From: Auxenochlorella pyrenoidosa
Taxonomy: Eukaryota; Chlorophyta; Trebouxiophyceae; Chlorellales; Chlorellaceae
Length of the DNA: 47,226 bases
Assembly: GCA_001430745.1 (NCBI GenBank)
Contig: KQ481950.1
Location: 811,165 to 858,390, forward strand
Reading direction: 5' to 3'
How positions within the stretch are numbered: position 1 is the stretch's first letter; each line of letters opens with the position of its first letter. Positions 22,701 to 33,535 of this stretch are shown in pieces. A model generated the notes under the pieces. That model saw nothing but the letters and a program-made list of their open reading frames with translations, did not search any database and was not told the origin of the DNA. The translations under genes and the position numbers were made by a program.

Positions 22701-24685
22701 GTGGCTTGCATGCGCAGGGCACGGCACGGGGGCTGTCAGGCAGCTGCCATGTGGCAGGCCAGCCGCAGGCAAAACCATGCCCGCATGCCTGCCCTCCCCT
22801 GCTGCCTGCAGGGGCATCGCCATGGCCCCCTTCCGCCTCTTCTTCCCCCACGCCATAGTGTTTGGCAGCATCCTCAAGTGGCTGCGCATTGTGCCCAGTG
22901 AGGGGCAGCGATTCGCGGGCCAGCCACCGTTACGGCGCATCTGCTCGTTAAGGGCTACCACCAGCTTTCGCCCCATGTTGACAGCTGACCGCTGACCGCT
23001 GGCAGCTGGTGGGCGTTGCTGCAGGGAATCCGCCTTACAGCACCCGCCCTGTGCCTCCCACTCCCCTGCCTTCCCGGCAGGCCCAAAGACAGAGCGAGAC
23101 AAGCTGACAGCGGCGCCGCCCATCAGCATCCGGTACAGCCGCGACCTGGGCGTGCTGCAGCTGACCATTTTCGTGGTGGCGCTGGGCTACGCAGGCAAGC
23201 CGCCGGGGCGCAGCCCACTGGGCACACGCAGAGTCAGCAGGGGCTGGCTGCCTGGAGAACGCGCGGCGANNNNNNNNNNNNNNNNNNNNNNNNNNNNNNN
23301 NNNNNNNNNNNNNNNNNNNNNNNNNNNNNNNNNNNNNNNNNNNNNNNNNNNNNNNNNNNNNNNNNNNNNNNNNNNNNNNNNNNNNNNNNNNNNNNNNNNN
23401 NNNNNNNNNNNNNNNNNNNNNNNNNNNNNNNNNNNNNNNNNNNNNNNNNNNNNNNNNNNNNNNNNNNNNNNNNNNNNNNNNNNNNNNNNNNNNNNNNNNN
23501 NNNNNNNNNNNNNNNNNNNNNNNNNNNNNNNNNNNNNNNNNNNNNNNNNNNNNNNNNNNNNNNNNNNNNNNNNNNNNNNNNNNNNNNNNNNNNNNNNNNN
23601 NNNNNNNNNNNNNNNNNNNNNNNNNNNNNNNNNNNNNNNNNNNNNNNNNNNNNNNNNNNNNNNNNNNNNNNNNNNNNNNNNNNNNNNNNNNNNNNNNNNN
23701 NNNNNNNNNNNNNNNNNNNNNNNNNGCCCTTTGCCAGCCTGTACTTTTTGCTGACCTGGCCGGTGTGGCGGTACCAGCTGCTGTACGTGTACCAGGGGCA
23801 CTTCAGCGCGGGCGGGCAGTTCTGGATCTACTGCGCCCACCGCATCGTGGTGTGCCTGGGCGTCATGGCGTCCTTCACGGCAGGTGAGGGCTAGTATAGT
23901 CTAGTTACACAACTTATCGCCCAAAGGCTTGTAGGCCCGAAGGCAGGTGAGGGCACCCCCGGGGCCAGGGCTGTGGTGTCGCCTCGCACTGCGGCTGCGC
24001 TCCGGGTCCCCGACGCTGCGCCTCGCAGCGCGCTGGGCTGCAGCTGGAGAACGGATTGTGTGCGGTCCTGGCAGGCGCCCCCAGGCTCCGTGCCCCCCCA
24101 TCCAACTCCCCTGCCGCAGCGGTGATGGCGGTGAAGGGCGGCTACGTGGCGGCCCTGATCCTCTTCTTCACCTCTGTCGCCTTCCTCATCTGGTTTGACA
24201 GGTGGGAAGGGCCGCTGGGGTGCGCCGTGCTGCGCCAAGGCGCACCAAGGCAGCGGTTCACACCAGCTGGGCTGCAGGGAGGTTGGCGGTCCAGTGCGCC
24301 CCACCCTTGCGGTCATTGCCCGCAATCCTCCTTTGTTGGACTGCTGCAGCTGCTGCGTCGCGTCCCATGCCTGTCGCACACGCCTGCAGGGAGCACCCCA
24401 GCGCGCAGCCGCCTCCGCCCTGTGCACGCGCGCGCCCCGTGGCCCCTCCCCCCAGCCCCGCCGACACACACACACACACACACTGCCCCGCGCCACAGGT
24501 ACCTGGCCCTGCGCTACGACGCCGTGGTGGCGCACCTGCCGGCGGTGGGCATCCTGCGGGCGCCGCCGGCGCGCGTGGAGGACCGCCTGTACGTGCCCCC
24601 ACCCATGCGCCACCGCGCCGTGGGCTGGGCCCCGGAGTGGGGCAAGGCCTGGTACGGCTACGGCGCCCCGCGGTACGGCTTCTGA
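16758..24685 (+). CDS. CSC1: CSC1/OSCA-like mechanosensitive/osmosensitive cation channel
   Basis: Member of the CSC1/OSCA/TMEM63 family (RSN1_TM, PHM7_cyt, RSN1_7TM order), calcium-permeable channels gated by membrane tension or hyperosmolality. At least 24 exons: 16758-16799, 16948-17011, 17123-17204, 17350-17512, 17654-17721, 17896-18030, 18227-18293, 18464-19467, 19636-19729, 19862-19933, 20084-20162, 20357-20718, 20889-21025, 21274-21410, 21577-21660, 21796-21908, 22078-22140, 22325-22406, 22563-22635, 22812-22897, 23081-23194, gap, 23727-23883, 24120-24201, 24499-24685. The N-terminus carries N-glycosylation-type NCT/NST/NGT sites, then membrane segments at about 37-58, 122-144 and 186-206. 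A cytosolic domain follows with IFGDDFDRIVPVYD, Arg-rich coiled coil and CFFATFRSAQAAAYAAQ. The C-terminal bundle includes TRPMVVFLFVLAMILFPIG, QAVPASSNFFINFLSFK and FASLYFLLTWPVWRYQLLYV. Exon 8 adds about 290 low-complexity residues between TM2 and the cytosolic domain. More than 1,180 residues are visible. Confidence 0.92.
18520..19370 (+). other. Low-complexity insertion in CSC1 (coding)
   Basis: Within the single 1,004-nt exon 8 (residues about 208-541), the conserved post-TM2 helix EFISLRQAHDEQLVRSAE is separated from the start of the cytosolic domain (FPLIRAADAAQFYTVLIV) by about 290 residues rich in Ser, Gly and Ala. In plant OSCA proteins these elements lie close together. The insertion is in frame, has no stop and contains several Ser/Arg patches that could be phosphorylated (inference). 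Confidence 0.75.
23195..23269 (+). other. Probable GC-AG intron donor in CSC1, acceptor lost in gap
   Basis: The exon ending QLTIFVVALGYA is followed by AG|GCAAGC. Family members continue directly with a segment equivalent to the residues after the gap (PFASLYF), and the frame downstream of the border turns into basic non-family residues. A GC donor is therefore likely, but the acceptor falls in the N run. Confidence 0.55.
23270..23725. other. Assembly gap (456 N) inside CSC1
   Basis: The N run removes the end of one intron and probably the beginning of the exon that encodes the membrane segment starting before PFASLYFLLTW. No full protein can be written from this window. Confidence 0.99.
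24465..24483. repeat. (CA)n microsatellite in last CSC1 intron
   Basis: Nine CA units in the intron immediately upstream of the final channel exon, within 16 nt of the acceptor. Confidence 0.9.
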
Positions 24686-25520
24686 GGCCGGGCCGGGGGC
24701 GGCCCGCCGGCGGCGGCGGCGGCCTGCACGGCGGAACCTGCGCAGCTGTGGTCAGCACGCCGCCTGAACGTGCCCTGGTCTGGACATTTTGTCGAAGCCT
24801 GGGGTGCAACCATGCAAAGGCAACTGTCCAGACCTGTGCTGGAAAGGCAGGGTCCAGCTGCCTCCTCTACCAAGGCGCCCGGCTGCGCTGGGTGCCAGCC
24901 TACTCTCAGGCTCTGCACACCTCCAGACGCTTGTGTTCTGGGTCAGGCACTCTCTGCCCCTTGGCCCTGCCAGGCTGGCCAATCGAGCTTCGAAGGTGGG
25001 GGGCATGGATTACTGGGGGTGAGGCTGTGACAACATGGGAACTTCAAGGCAGGCAGCGGGGTTGGGTGTGACGAAAGGGCATTGCCGTTGGGGATTAGAG
25101 GATTCCGGGACAGGGAGTGGGCACAGCTGGGCGCACATACAACTGCTGCCTCTCATCCTCTTGCTGCTGCTTGCGCCTTGCTGCTGCGCACTGAGGACCT
25201 AACCAGCAGTTTCTGCTGGCGGCAGCAACGTTCGCTGCCCCACCAACAAATTCGAATGGTCACTTAAGCGTGGACATCGTAAGACGTGGCCAACGCAAGT
25301 TAGGGAGAGTGGGGAGGGGCCAAGAGACTTCAGCGCAATGTATTTGGCAATCCAAGGCAGGCAATGCTGCAGTGCAGAATGAGCACGACGCCAAGCACCC
25401 CAGCGACAACAGCTGAGCTGGCACTGATGCATAGCGACCCTGCATTTCGACCCTGCGCCAACCTCTCAGCAGATCTAAGCGCACTCTCTAGTGGGGATTG
25501 GCTTGTAAAGCGCGAACTGG
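24686..25520. other. Intergenic after CSC1
   Basis: About 830 bp without a supported gene. It includes the channel 3' UTR. A TGTAA at 25504-25508 might end that transcript, but it is 819 nt from the stop, so the true signal is uncertain. Composition is less GC-biased than the coding exons. I see nothing else in it. Confidence 0.45.
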
Positions 25521-27014
25521 GTGCCAGCATGCCTCCAGGTGCTTTCTGTGAGTGAGCGCTTGCAGCCTGGAGTCGCTTGCACTGTCGGTGGCCATCCTTG
25601 GGCCTTGGTTGTCGTTGTCATGACTGTGTCTCAAGCGTTTGAAGCGTGCAACCTCCTGCCGGCCCCCTTTCACGCAGTTTCCGGGCTGAAGGATCGGGTT
25701 GAAGCTTGTCTGCTCTGCGTGACCACGTTTTTCCTTGCTTCGATCGTGACGGCTGGCTTGGCTGCAGTTGGCGGCGCGGCGTCCGCAGCGGCAGGGTGGC
25801 TTGTCGGCAGCGTGGGCGGCCTTACGGCCGTGATCCTGCACGGGGCGCTGCCATGCGCGGCTGGCCGGCCGGCTCTGCAGGCACTGACCTGCTCCATCAC
25901 AGGAGTCTGTGCGCTGGTGGCGGCTTTGACGTGGCGCGCAATCCAAGCGCGAGCTGTGCTAGCAATCGTGCCTGTGGGGGCAGCAGGTGCAGAGCCCTCC
26001 CTGCATGTTGAGGTGGTGGTATAGCACAGAAGCAGCAGCAAACAGGGCCTGCCTTTCTGTGGTTGCTCCTGCATCGACGCAGGGCCCACGCTCGCGGTAA
26101 ACAGCTGTGCTTGCTGCCGCAATCTCGCTGCAACTGACAGCTTGTGTTCCACTCCTCTGCAGTGTTGGCATGCGCCGCCAACAAGCCGGGAGCACTTGCT
26201 GGCGCCAGCCTGGAGGCCGCATCCAGCAGCAGGACAGAGCTCGGCACAGCCGGTGCTTCACCCAAGCAGGGAACGTTCAGGGCCGGCACAACGCGGGGCC
26301 GGCCTCGTTATGGCAGCCTCGTGGAAGGCCCCTCAAACAGCAGCAGCCAGGCACCCGCGCGCGCGTCCAGAAGACTGGGAGACCGCAGGGCCGTCGTGCT
26401 GGCCAAAGGGGCCATGCTGAGCATGGCAGGCTTCTGCCTCTTTGCCTTCGGTGCATGCGTACCAAATGTCCCGGCGGACCAAATGTTCTTCGCTGTGCCA
26501 CTAGCTCTGCCGCTCGGCATGCTCTGCCCAAACGGGATGTTCCGCCAGGTGGCCGAAATTCTGCTACCATTTCCAATCTTCCAAACGGTGCAGGAGCGCG
26601 GAGTGCTCTCAGGTGTGGTGGTGCTGGCTGCTGCACACGCGTTGAGCTGCCCCATGCATGCCAGTATACAGATTCTAGTATTCGACATGCCCCGGCCTTG
26701 CATGCCTCGCGGTGCAGAGGGGGATGGCCTGTGCCCTACTGTCCGGCAGCTTGCTCCCGCTGCAGATGCGCTGCTGCCGGCAGACAGCACCCCTGCAGAG
26801 GTGGTGCAGTTCAAGAGGCGCGTAGCCCGTGCAGGTGCGGTGCTTGCCGAAGGGGGTCATGTGGCGGGTCAGCCAGTGCCAGGCCCAGGTTGTGCTGCAG
26901 GGCTTCAACTTGCCACCCCGCTCCGCCCATGCAGTGACGCTTCTACTGCTGCTGGTGCTGATTGTGATTCGTAAGCAGAATGGCGTGCTTTCCACGCCCC
27001 TGGCGGCAGCTTGA
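25521..27014 (+). CDS. Unrecognised multi-pass membrane protein (tentative)
   Basis: I do not recognise this gene. A consistent three-exon model is 25521 (or internal ATG 25620)-25986, 26163-26800 and about 26901-27014; phases agree and the last exon ends in TGA. The predicted protein (about 405 aa, or 372 from the internal Met) has hydrophobic stretches that look like membrane segments: CLLCVTTFFLASIVTAGLAA, GWLVGSVGGLTAVILHGAL, ALTCSITGVCALVAALTW, AMLSMAGFCLFAFGACVP, MFFAVPLALPLGMLCP, GVLSGVVVLAAAHAL and a final AVTLLLLLVLIVIRKQNG. A Ser/Arg-rich loop lies between the third and fourth. Support for reality is the alternation of hydrophobic segments and polar loops across splice junctions; against it, no family motif is visible and codon use is less biased than in neighbours. 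The last intron is the weakest part; unspliced, exon 2 runs on to a stop at 26974. Confidence 0.42.
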
Positions 27015-27932
27015 ACGCTGTCCCTGTGGCCTGGCAAGCCATGGCCAACGAGGGGGCTGCGGGCAGCGCCATGACCGGCTTGCCTGTCCTTGCATTTTGA
27101 GCGCCTGTAGCATCGGCCGCTGCTGTTTCCTGGCAATGGGGTGCTTTGCATGGCAGCGTGAGAAAGAGAAGGAGCAGAGTCGGCAGTACTCTGCGGTAAG
27201 CAGCTGTCAGCAGCAGCGAGCAGGAGGGGTTGAAAGAGGAGCCAGGACATGGGTGCCTGCTCGCCTCCCTTCTGTGGCCCGCTCCACTCCGCTACATCTG
27301 AGGCCCTGCTGCCTCCCATGCACCCATTCTGCATGAACACTTTCAAGAAATGGTGACGGTTCGGCTCCTTAGCGGCCAGACCAGTTTGGGATGAGGGATC
27401 AAGAAAGAGGCGTGCAAGCCAACAGCAGAAGCAAGTCTGGCTCGCTGGGGCCCGCTGACTGCAACCAGCTGCGTGCTTCTCTAGCCCCTGCACCACTGCT
27501 GGCGCAACACAGCGCCAGAATCATGTGTTTTCATCACCTCTGCTGATCCAGCCCATTTCACTCGGCAGCGTCCTGTGGGAGAAAGGGCAAGCAGCAGTGG
27601 AGGGCGGCGGCCCTGCCGGGGCTGGCGTCAGCGGTGCTCACTCACTGACTCCCCCAAGCGGATCACTTGAATGCTTCTTCTGCCAATGCTTTGACACATC
27701 ATTCGTCGGATATCGCCCGGCATTTGCATGCAGGTGAGGCAACCGAATCTGGAGGGGTAGAAAGGTGCCCAGAAAGAGAAGCTGTTTATCTTCTGTTCTC
27801 TTGTTGGCTCCCTTGCCTAGGCAGACATCTTGCTGCGTGACATCAACCCACTGTGTACACCAGTTGTGCACTCGGCTTCGAGAGCGGCCTTCGCTTTCAC
27901 CCTGCCCGTTTTGGGCCCGCAGGGCCTGAGCT
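27015..27932. other. Intergenic upstream of the GAF/membrane gene
   Basis: About 900 bp with no supported coding gene. A strong donor-like CAG|GTGAGG at 27733 and an acceptor-like CCCGCAG at 27922 could bound a 5' UTR intron of the next gene. The frame through that junction hits a TGA just before the ATG, so any such exon would be untranslated. Confidence 0.4.
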
Positions 27933-30900
27933 ATGAGCCAGCATCGCAGGGGAGGCTCACTGGGGGCCCTGCCAGCCTTCCAAAGTGCCGGGGCTGACGA
28001 GGAGCCTCAGCCCCTAGGCTTCAGCGTCGCAGAAGACAAGCTGGGAGGAGAGTATGCTGAAGATACGCTGGTGAGACTCAGAGGCCGCCCACGGAGCCTC
28101 CTAGGGTGCGCCTGCTGCCACTGCCCACCGCCGCCGCTCACTGCCACCGCCCTCCGTGGCCACTCGCTGCCACCGCCCACCGTGGCTCCCTCTCCCTTCT
28201 CCTCCTTCCTTCGAAACCCTCCTTCAATACCACACCAATGGCAATTTCTGGCATGCGTTCTTCTCTTGATTTGCACTGCAGGACGCCCCCCTTGCTGCGC
28301 GGCGGCGGCTGAGCGAGGACATCTCCATAGCTGTTGTTCTGCGGGAGCCTCTGTCGCCCGCCCTGGGGCAGCAGCTGCAGCACTGCTGCGGCGAGGGCGG
28401 CGCCCGCGTCAGCGCCCTCTCCCTGGCCCTGCCCGGCAGCGATGGCGCGCCAGCAGGCTCGCTGGTGCAGGTGCCCATTCTGGCGCCTGAGGTGCACGCG
28501 CCAGCAGAGCAGGACAGGATGGGCGGCAAGCCGCCTGTGCAGGCCACTGCGCTGGGTCCTGGCACGGCAGCGTTCGCCTGCTACACTGCTGGACGGCCCC
28601 TCGTCTGGCGCGCCAGCCAGGGCAGGCAAGCACTCACGATCTTGTGTCTTGGCGCCAATTCTCCCTTGGCAGGGTTCTGGTGCCAGCATGCGTGGTGCTT
28701 GCTCCTGCTCCTCCCATACGTGCGACGCGCCCGTGCTCGACCGTCAACCCACTTCACCCGCCTGCAGGCCCGACTACACAGACTGGCAAGCGCTTGCACA
28801 GGCGCCGGCAGAAGGGGAGCAGGCTCAGGCGGAGGCAGCCAGCGGCTGGGCTGCTGTCCCGCCGGCACGCGGGCTTGTCACCGTGCCCCTGCTGCCGGCG
28901 GGGGCCAGCCCCGGTGCAGCGCCCCTGGGCGCGGCCACATTTGCCCTTGAGGAGGAGCCAGCCGAGGAAGACGTGCAGGCGCTGTGTGCGCTGGGTGCCA
29001 GCCTGGCGGCCTCCATCCAGCACCACACCAAGGCGCTGTGGGAGGTGAGGACAGGAGCCGCCTGCAGGCGCTGCGTGCGCAGCACACAGTCCTGGACTTA
29101 GGTGCAGCTTGCTGTGCCCGATTGATCACGCCAAGCACGTGGTTTTAGGAAAGGGCCGTGCCTTGGCAAACTGCGCACACAGCTTGCACACGCCGTGGGA
29201 CAAGCGGCGCCCGGCGTGCCCCCCCGTCTCCCCCTGCAGGAGTCTCTGGGCTTCCTCACCAGGGTCATCCCCCCTCGGGTGGTGCAGCGCATGCTGTCCG
29301 CGGCCCTGTGCACAGGCCCAATGGCCGCCGCCGCTGCCGCCGCCGCCGCTGCGCCACATTCGGGCCCTGCTGGAGTGGCAGCTGTGCTGCGCCCGCGCCT
29401 TGCGGCCGCAGCCGCAGCACCGGTTGCAGCAGCCCATGCGGTGGGGCCTGCCACACCTGGCCTGCCAATGCCAGGCGCAGGGCTGGCGGCGCACCCTGCT
29501 CAAGCCGCTGCAAGGCTCCCGCAATCCCGCGCGGCCGCGGAGCACAGCAGCAGCCCAGATGGCAGCGGCGAGGTCGGAGACGGCTGTGATGGCAGCGGTG
29601 TGAGGGGCACGGGGCGCAGCGCTGCCACAGGGCCAGCGCAGCCAGGGCCGGGTGCTGCCAACAAGGCGAGTGCTGGCACCAGCGAGCGCAGTGATGGGAC
29701 TGCCGGCAGTGCAGGCCCAGATGATGAGGGGCATGTGGTGCAGGGTGCGCACAGCAACGGCAGCGCCAGCAGCGGCGGTGGCAGGCACCCGCCGCTCAGC
29801 CTCGAGGTGAAGACACTGCGCCAGAAGGTGGGTGAGGGGGTGGGTGGGGGGGTCTGGGTGGGTGGGGGGGGAGACACAGGGAAAGGGTGCAACGGGTGGG
29901 GATTTGCCTCCCCAGGCGCGGTAGCTTGGTAAGCGGGTGAGTTGCTGGGGCACGCCCAGCAGGGCTTGAAGATTGCGGATTTCTCGCAACCAGGGCGGCG
30001 TCTCACAGCACTGCCGCCTGCTATCCCGATGGCCCCTGGCTTTCTGCAGTGGAACCTGGAGTTTGCGGACCCGGGCCTGGAGGACGCCTTCAAGCTCTGG
30101 TTCAACTCCCTGCAGACCAAGACGGGTGGGGCCCCGCAGCAGCGGGCGCGCCTCAGCAGGGCAGGGCCGCGGCAACCTTGTTCCTGCCGCAATGCAGGGC
30201 GCATGCTGCCTGCAGCATATTTTGTGCAATGCACCACATGCCGCGCAGGTGTAGGGCCAGCACTCAGTGCCGCCGTGAGCTGCCCCTCCCGGTGCTCGCT
30301 ACCCCCTGCAGACCTGGCTGTGTTCCGCTGGTTCTCGCTGCTGCTGCTGCTGCTGGCGGTGGCGCTAGCGGCGCGTGGCGGCACCTCGCTGGGCGACCTA
30401 CTGGCCATGACGCACGGTGCGGGGCAGTCACAGTGTGGTGAAGCAGCTCGCAGGCTGCACGGCCGATGCCATGGCAAAGGAGTTTGAGACTGAGCCCGGG
30501 CTGTGGCAGCGCTGTCCACCGGCCGGCGCCCTTGCGGGGCGATGGCCCTGCAATCGTCCGGGGCAGCTCAGCTAACTGCTGCCGTGCTCCCCATGGCGAC
30601 ACGTCTCCTCACAGAGGGCGCTCTAGGCCCGATGAATCACTCCTCCCCTCGCCCTTTGCCCCTCCCTCCCTCCCTCCCTGCAGGCCTGCTGTCGGTGGCG
30701 GCCCTGGGCGCAGCCATGCTGCTCAACACCCGCTGGTACGTCGACCACCGCTCCGCTGTGGTGGCCGCGGTGCGCATCAGCTCGGCGGCGCTGCTGCTGG
30801 TGCACGCCTATACAGACCCTGGTGAGGCAGCAGGCAGCGGCGCCCCAGGGTGCAGCACTGAGGCCAGGTGGTATGGCAGCCGGCTGCGCAAGCAATGCTG

Positions 30901-32121
30901 CCGCACGCGGCGGTCAGTTGCAGCCCCCCTGCAGGCGTGACAGCCATCGAAGCGGCCCCAACGACGTGCCCACCCACCCCCTACTGGACCACTCGCTGCA
31001 CTCACCCACTCACCCCTGTACCCACCTTCCCTGCACTGCAGGCTTCTACTCCGGCTCCCTGCTCAAGGGGCTGGCCGGCTCCTGCGCCCTCACCCTGGTG
31101 GCCAACTCCTTCAGGAACCGGCTGCGCTTCAGGTGGGGCCCGCCGAGTGCACTGCCAGCATCCCCCCCGCTGGGCAAACTGCCTACGGTCTGTTGGGCCT
31201 GGCGCAGAAGCGGCGTCTCTCTGCTGTCTGTTACCAGCAGCCAGTGGGCTGATGTGCGCGTTGCAGGCTCCAGCATTGGCGAGCACCGTTCCCTCCAGTT
31301 CAGTCGCATGCGGTGCCAAGCTCGGGTGCGCGTGCCCCAAAGCCTCTGCACCTTGACTGGGGCGCCCTCCCTCTGCCCCCGCCTGCAGCAACCACCTGCT
31401 CGTGCAGCTGGCCAAGCTCTACCTGTGCGCCATGGCCAACGCCTTTGTCTACTCAGGCAAGGGCATGCCGGTGCCATGCGGGCAGGGCATGGGTCTGCAA
31501 CGCTGCCTGGAGTGTGCGCTTTGCTCGCCCGCTCATGACACCCGCGCCACTCCCTGTCATTTGTGGGTTCAAGTTCTGCGAGTTGTGTCTGTCGTATTTC
31601 TTGCTCGGGTAGCTCGCAAGGCGCGGCTCCCACCTCCGGCCTGTCCCCGCCCCTCCTCCCGGCCCGCTGCAGACCCTGCCCGCGCCGCCCGCACCTACCT
31701 GAGCCTGCCAGCCACCACGGTGGTGCAGTCGCTCTGCGCCCTGGTGCCCTCAATCGCCGTCTACCGCCTGGAAGCAGGGCTGCGCAGGTGGGCTTGAGCA
31801 ACAGACGGCTCCGCACGCGTTTATCAAGCGTACAAGCACAGGTGGCGTGCCATGCCGATGCTGCTGCCTGCTGCTGCTTGCGGTTGCTCAGGCAGCCACA
31901 GGCGGCCCGCTCCCTGCAACTCAGTGGACCCGCGATCCCGCGCTCCTGTCGCTCTTCGCAGGAGGTTCCTTCACGCGGGAGTGGATGCTGGGATCCTGGT
32001 GCTGCCTACCCCTGCCCCTGCCCCTGGTGCTGCCGCTGGTATGGCCTCCCCTGCCGTCGGCAGCGAGGAGCTGCTGCACACGCCGGGGGGCAACGGAGTG
32101 CACGCCGTGCGCTTCAAGTGA
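27933..32121 (+). CDS. GAF-like domain protein with C-terminal six-segment membrane region
   Basis: Eleven exons whose lengths sum to exactly 700 codons: 27933-28070, 28282-28625, 28768-29044, 29240-29827, 30050-30125, 30312-30416, 30684-30821, 31042-31132, 31389-31456, 31673-31787, 31962-32121. An in-frame TGA six bases upstream supports ATG 27933. Residues about 60-255 resemble a GAF domain: FACYTAGRPLVWRASQG, then RGLVTVPLLPAG, GAATFALEEEPAEEDVQALC and GASLAASIQHHTKALWE. Next come ESLGFLTRVIPPRVVQRML and a low-complexity Ala/Gly/Ser linker (about 280-440). The C-terminal part starts EFADPGLEDAFKLWF and contains about six hydrophobic segments (for example FRWFSLLLLLLAVALAA, VVAAVRISSAALLLVHAY, TVVQSLCALVPSIAVY). 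No kinase, cyclase or phosphodiesterase domain follows. A ligand-sensing membrane protein is plausible; the ligand and output are unknown. Two introns appear to have GC donors. Confidence 0.75.
28626..28767 (+). other. GC-AG intron in the GAF/membrane gene
   Basis: The GAF-like strand WRASQG is joined to RPDYTDWQALAQ only if the donor is AG|GCAAGC; no in-phase GT donor is present nearby. The acceptor is CTGCAG. Confidence 0.65.
30658..30679 (+). repeat. (TCCC)n repeat serving as polypyrimidine tract
   Basis: A CCTC/TCCC tetranucleotide repeat ends directly in the CTGCAG acceptor at 30683 of the GAF/membrane gene, so the microsatellite doubles as the polypyrimidine tract. Confidence 0.8.
31457..31672 (+). 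other. GC-AG intron in the GAF/membrane gene (second)
   Basis: The exon ends FVYS plus one base followed by GCAAGG. The next exon resumes DPARAARTYLSLP in matching phase after CTGCAG. Summed exon lengths close the frame at the final TGA with this border. Confidence 0.7.
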
Positions 32122-33535
32122 GCGCCCGCCAAAATCCGCCCAAGTCGGGCGAGCGTGCCGGCATTGGGTGGCGTCAGCGCGCCTGCACCCTGCAGCTGTT
32201 GGTTCGCCGCCCACGTTTCAGGCGGCGCTGAGGCTGGCAGTCAGTCCCGTTGGCTGTCAAAGGAACCCAAACAGCAGACCAAACAGCCGCCATGCTCTCT
32301 CCGATATGCCCCGATTGCACCGCTGCACATGCATGCATGCGACAATGTCGGGCAGGGCAACCCGACTCCTGTTCTTGTGTGCCCCTCTCTTGCCTCCCCA
32401 CCTTGCTGCCTTGCCAGCAAAGCGCCTTTGAGCCTTTTTTTGCCCCTCATACAGCGGTCGCCGCGCCCCCCCCCCCCCCCCCCAAAAAAGAAAAAAACAG
32501 AAAACATACCCACACAAACACCCACACCCACTCATACGCACACGCACACACGATAATGCTGCTCGCGAACCTGCTTTCATGCGCCGTATGCAATGCCGCC
32601 CAGGCCTGTTCCGCTCCTTGCGAGGATGTTTACAACCTGGTGCCGATTGCCTGCAGAGCCAGCTCGCCTGGCCACCCTCATCGCCTTTTTATGCACACGT
32701 TCATGCACCTTTCACTCTAGCTTCTCCTTGTCAGCACTCCCGGCTTATCTTGCACTTGCTCCTCACGCATGTTCCCTGCTCTGCTCTAGCCCTGCTCTGC
32801 ACGCTGCCCCTCAGCCTGCTGGCACCACTGCCAACACCATCATTCATCCTGCATACCAGCTTGCTGAACCACTGGTGTGCTGCTTGATACGGCAGACAGT
32901 TGCAAGAAGATGCAAGCAAGCATGGCGTCAGGGGAAAAACGGCTCAGGGAGGTTGGAATCAGCGGCACGACTGCAAGCATGTGTCTTGCTCTTGATGGGA
33001 CACTGCCGACCCCCGTGTGTTGATGCGCCATCAAACCATGCAAACTTGGCACACCTGATAGATAAGTCTACCAAAGCAGGTGCATCTTCCTGGAATGCGG
33101 GAGGGTTACCGCGCTATGCAAAGAGGGATGCAAATGCGGCAAGAGCCTGCAGCCTGGCGGTATCGCAGCGAGACCAAGTTTTTATCCAATGGCCATGTGC
33201 GCCTCTTGGCCGGCGCCGGCCTCCTCGCCACACGCACCTTCATGTGAAGCACTAGGGAGGGCATGCTACGGCTTCCCCCCCTCCTCGTGCTGCGGTGCGT
33301 GCCGCAGCAAGGGGGTCTTCTTCCGTCCCCCTCTCTTCCCCCCCCCACATCTCGAGCGCACCTGTCAGACTCCTCAACTTGTCGGCCCCCCGTACGTCGC
33401 GAGAAGCACCAGACTTCACCAGAACCGACCGTCGGTGAACCGCCCGCTCCTTTTCCGGCGGCCCCGCCGATGTGCCGTGGTCTGGAAGGCTTTCGAGCAT
33501 CTCCAGCAGGCCGGCAGGCAGACACAAGCAAAGCT
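32122..33535. other. Intergenic, pyrimidine-rich, with homopolymers
   Basis: About 1.4 kb without a supported gene. The first 800 bp, downstream of the GAF/membrane gene, are C/T-rich on the + strand and hold a C homopolymer (about 32466-32483), A-runs and CA-rich sequence to 32550. A 220-codon frame at 32593-33255 has no family features and ordinary intergenic composition. The last 300 bp should contain the promoter of the next gene. Confidence 0.5.
32466..32500. repeat. C18 homopolymer followed by A-rich run
   Basis: About 18 C residues, then A-runs interrupted by single G or C. Such a site is prone to slippage and length errors in the assembly. Confidence 0.9.

Noticed and set aside
27525..27737. 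70-codon frame ending at a good donor (27733), possible first exon of the GAF gene
   Set aside because: Splicing to the only good acceptor (27922) leads to a TGA before the ATG at 27933; at most it is an untranslated exon.
32593..33255. 220-codon + strand frame in the 32-33.5 kb intergenic region
   Set aside because: It has Cys/Pro/Ser-rich random composition, no motif and no splice-supported extension; it is more likely 3' flank.
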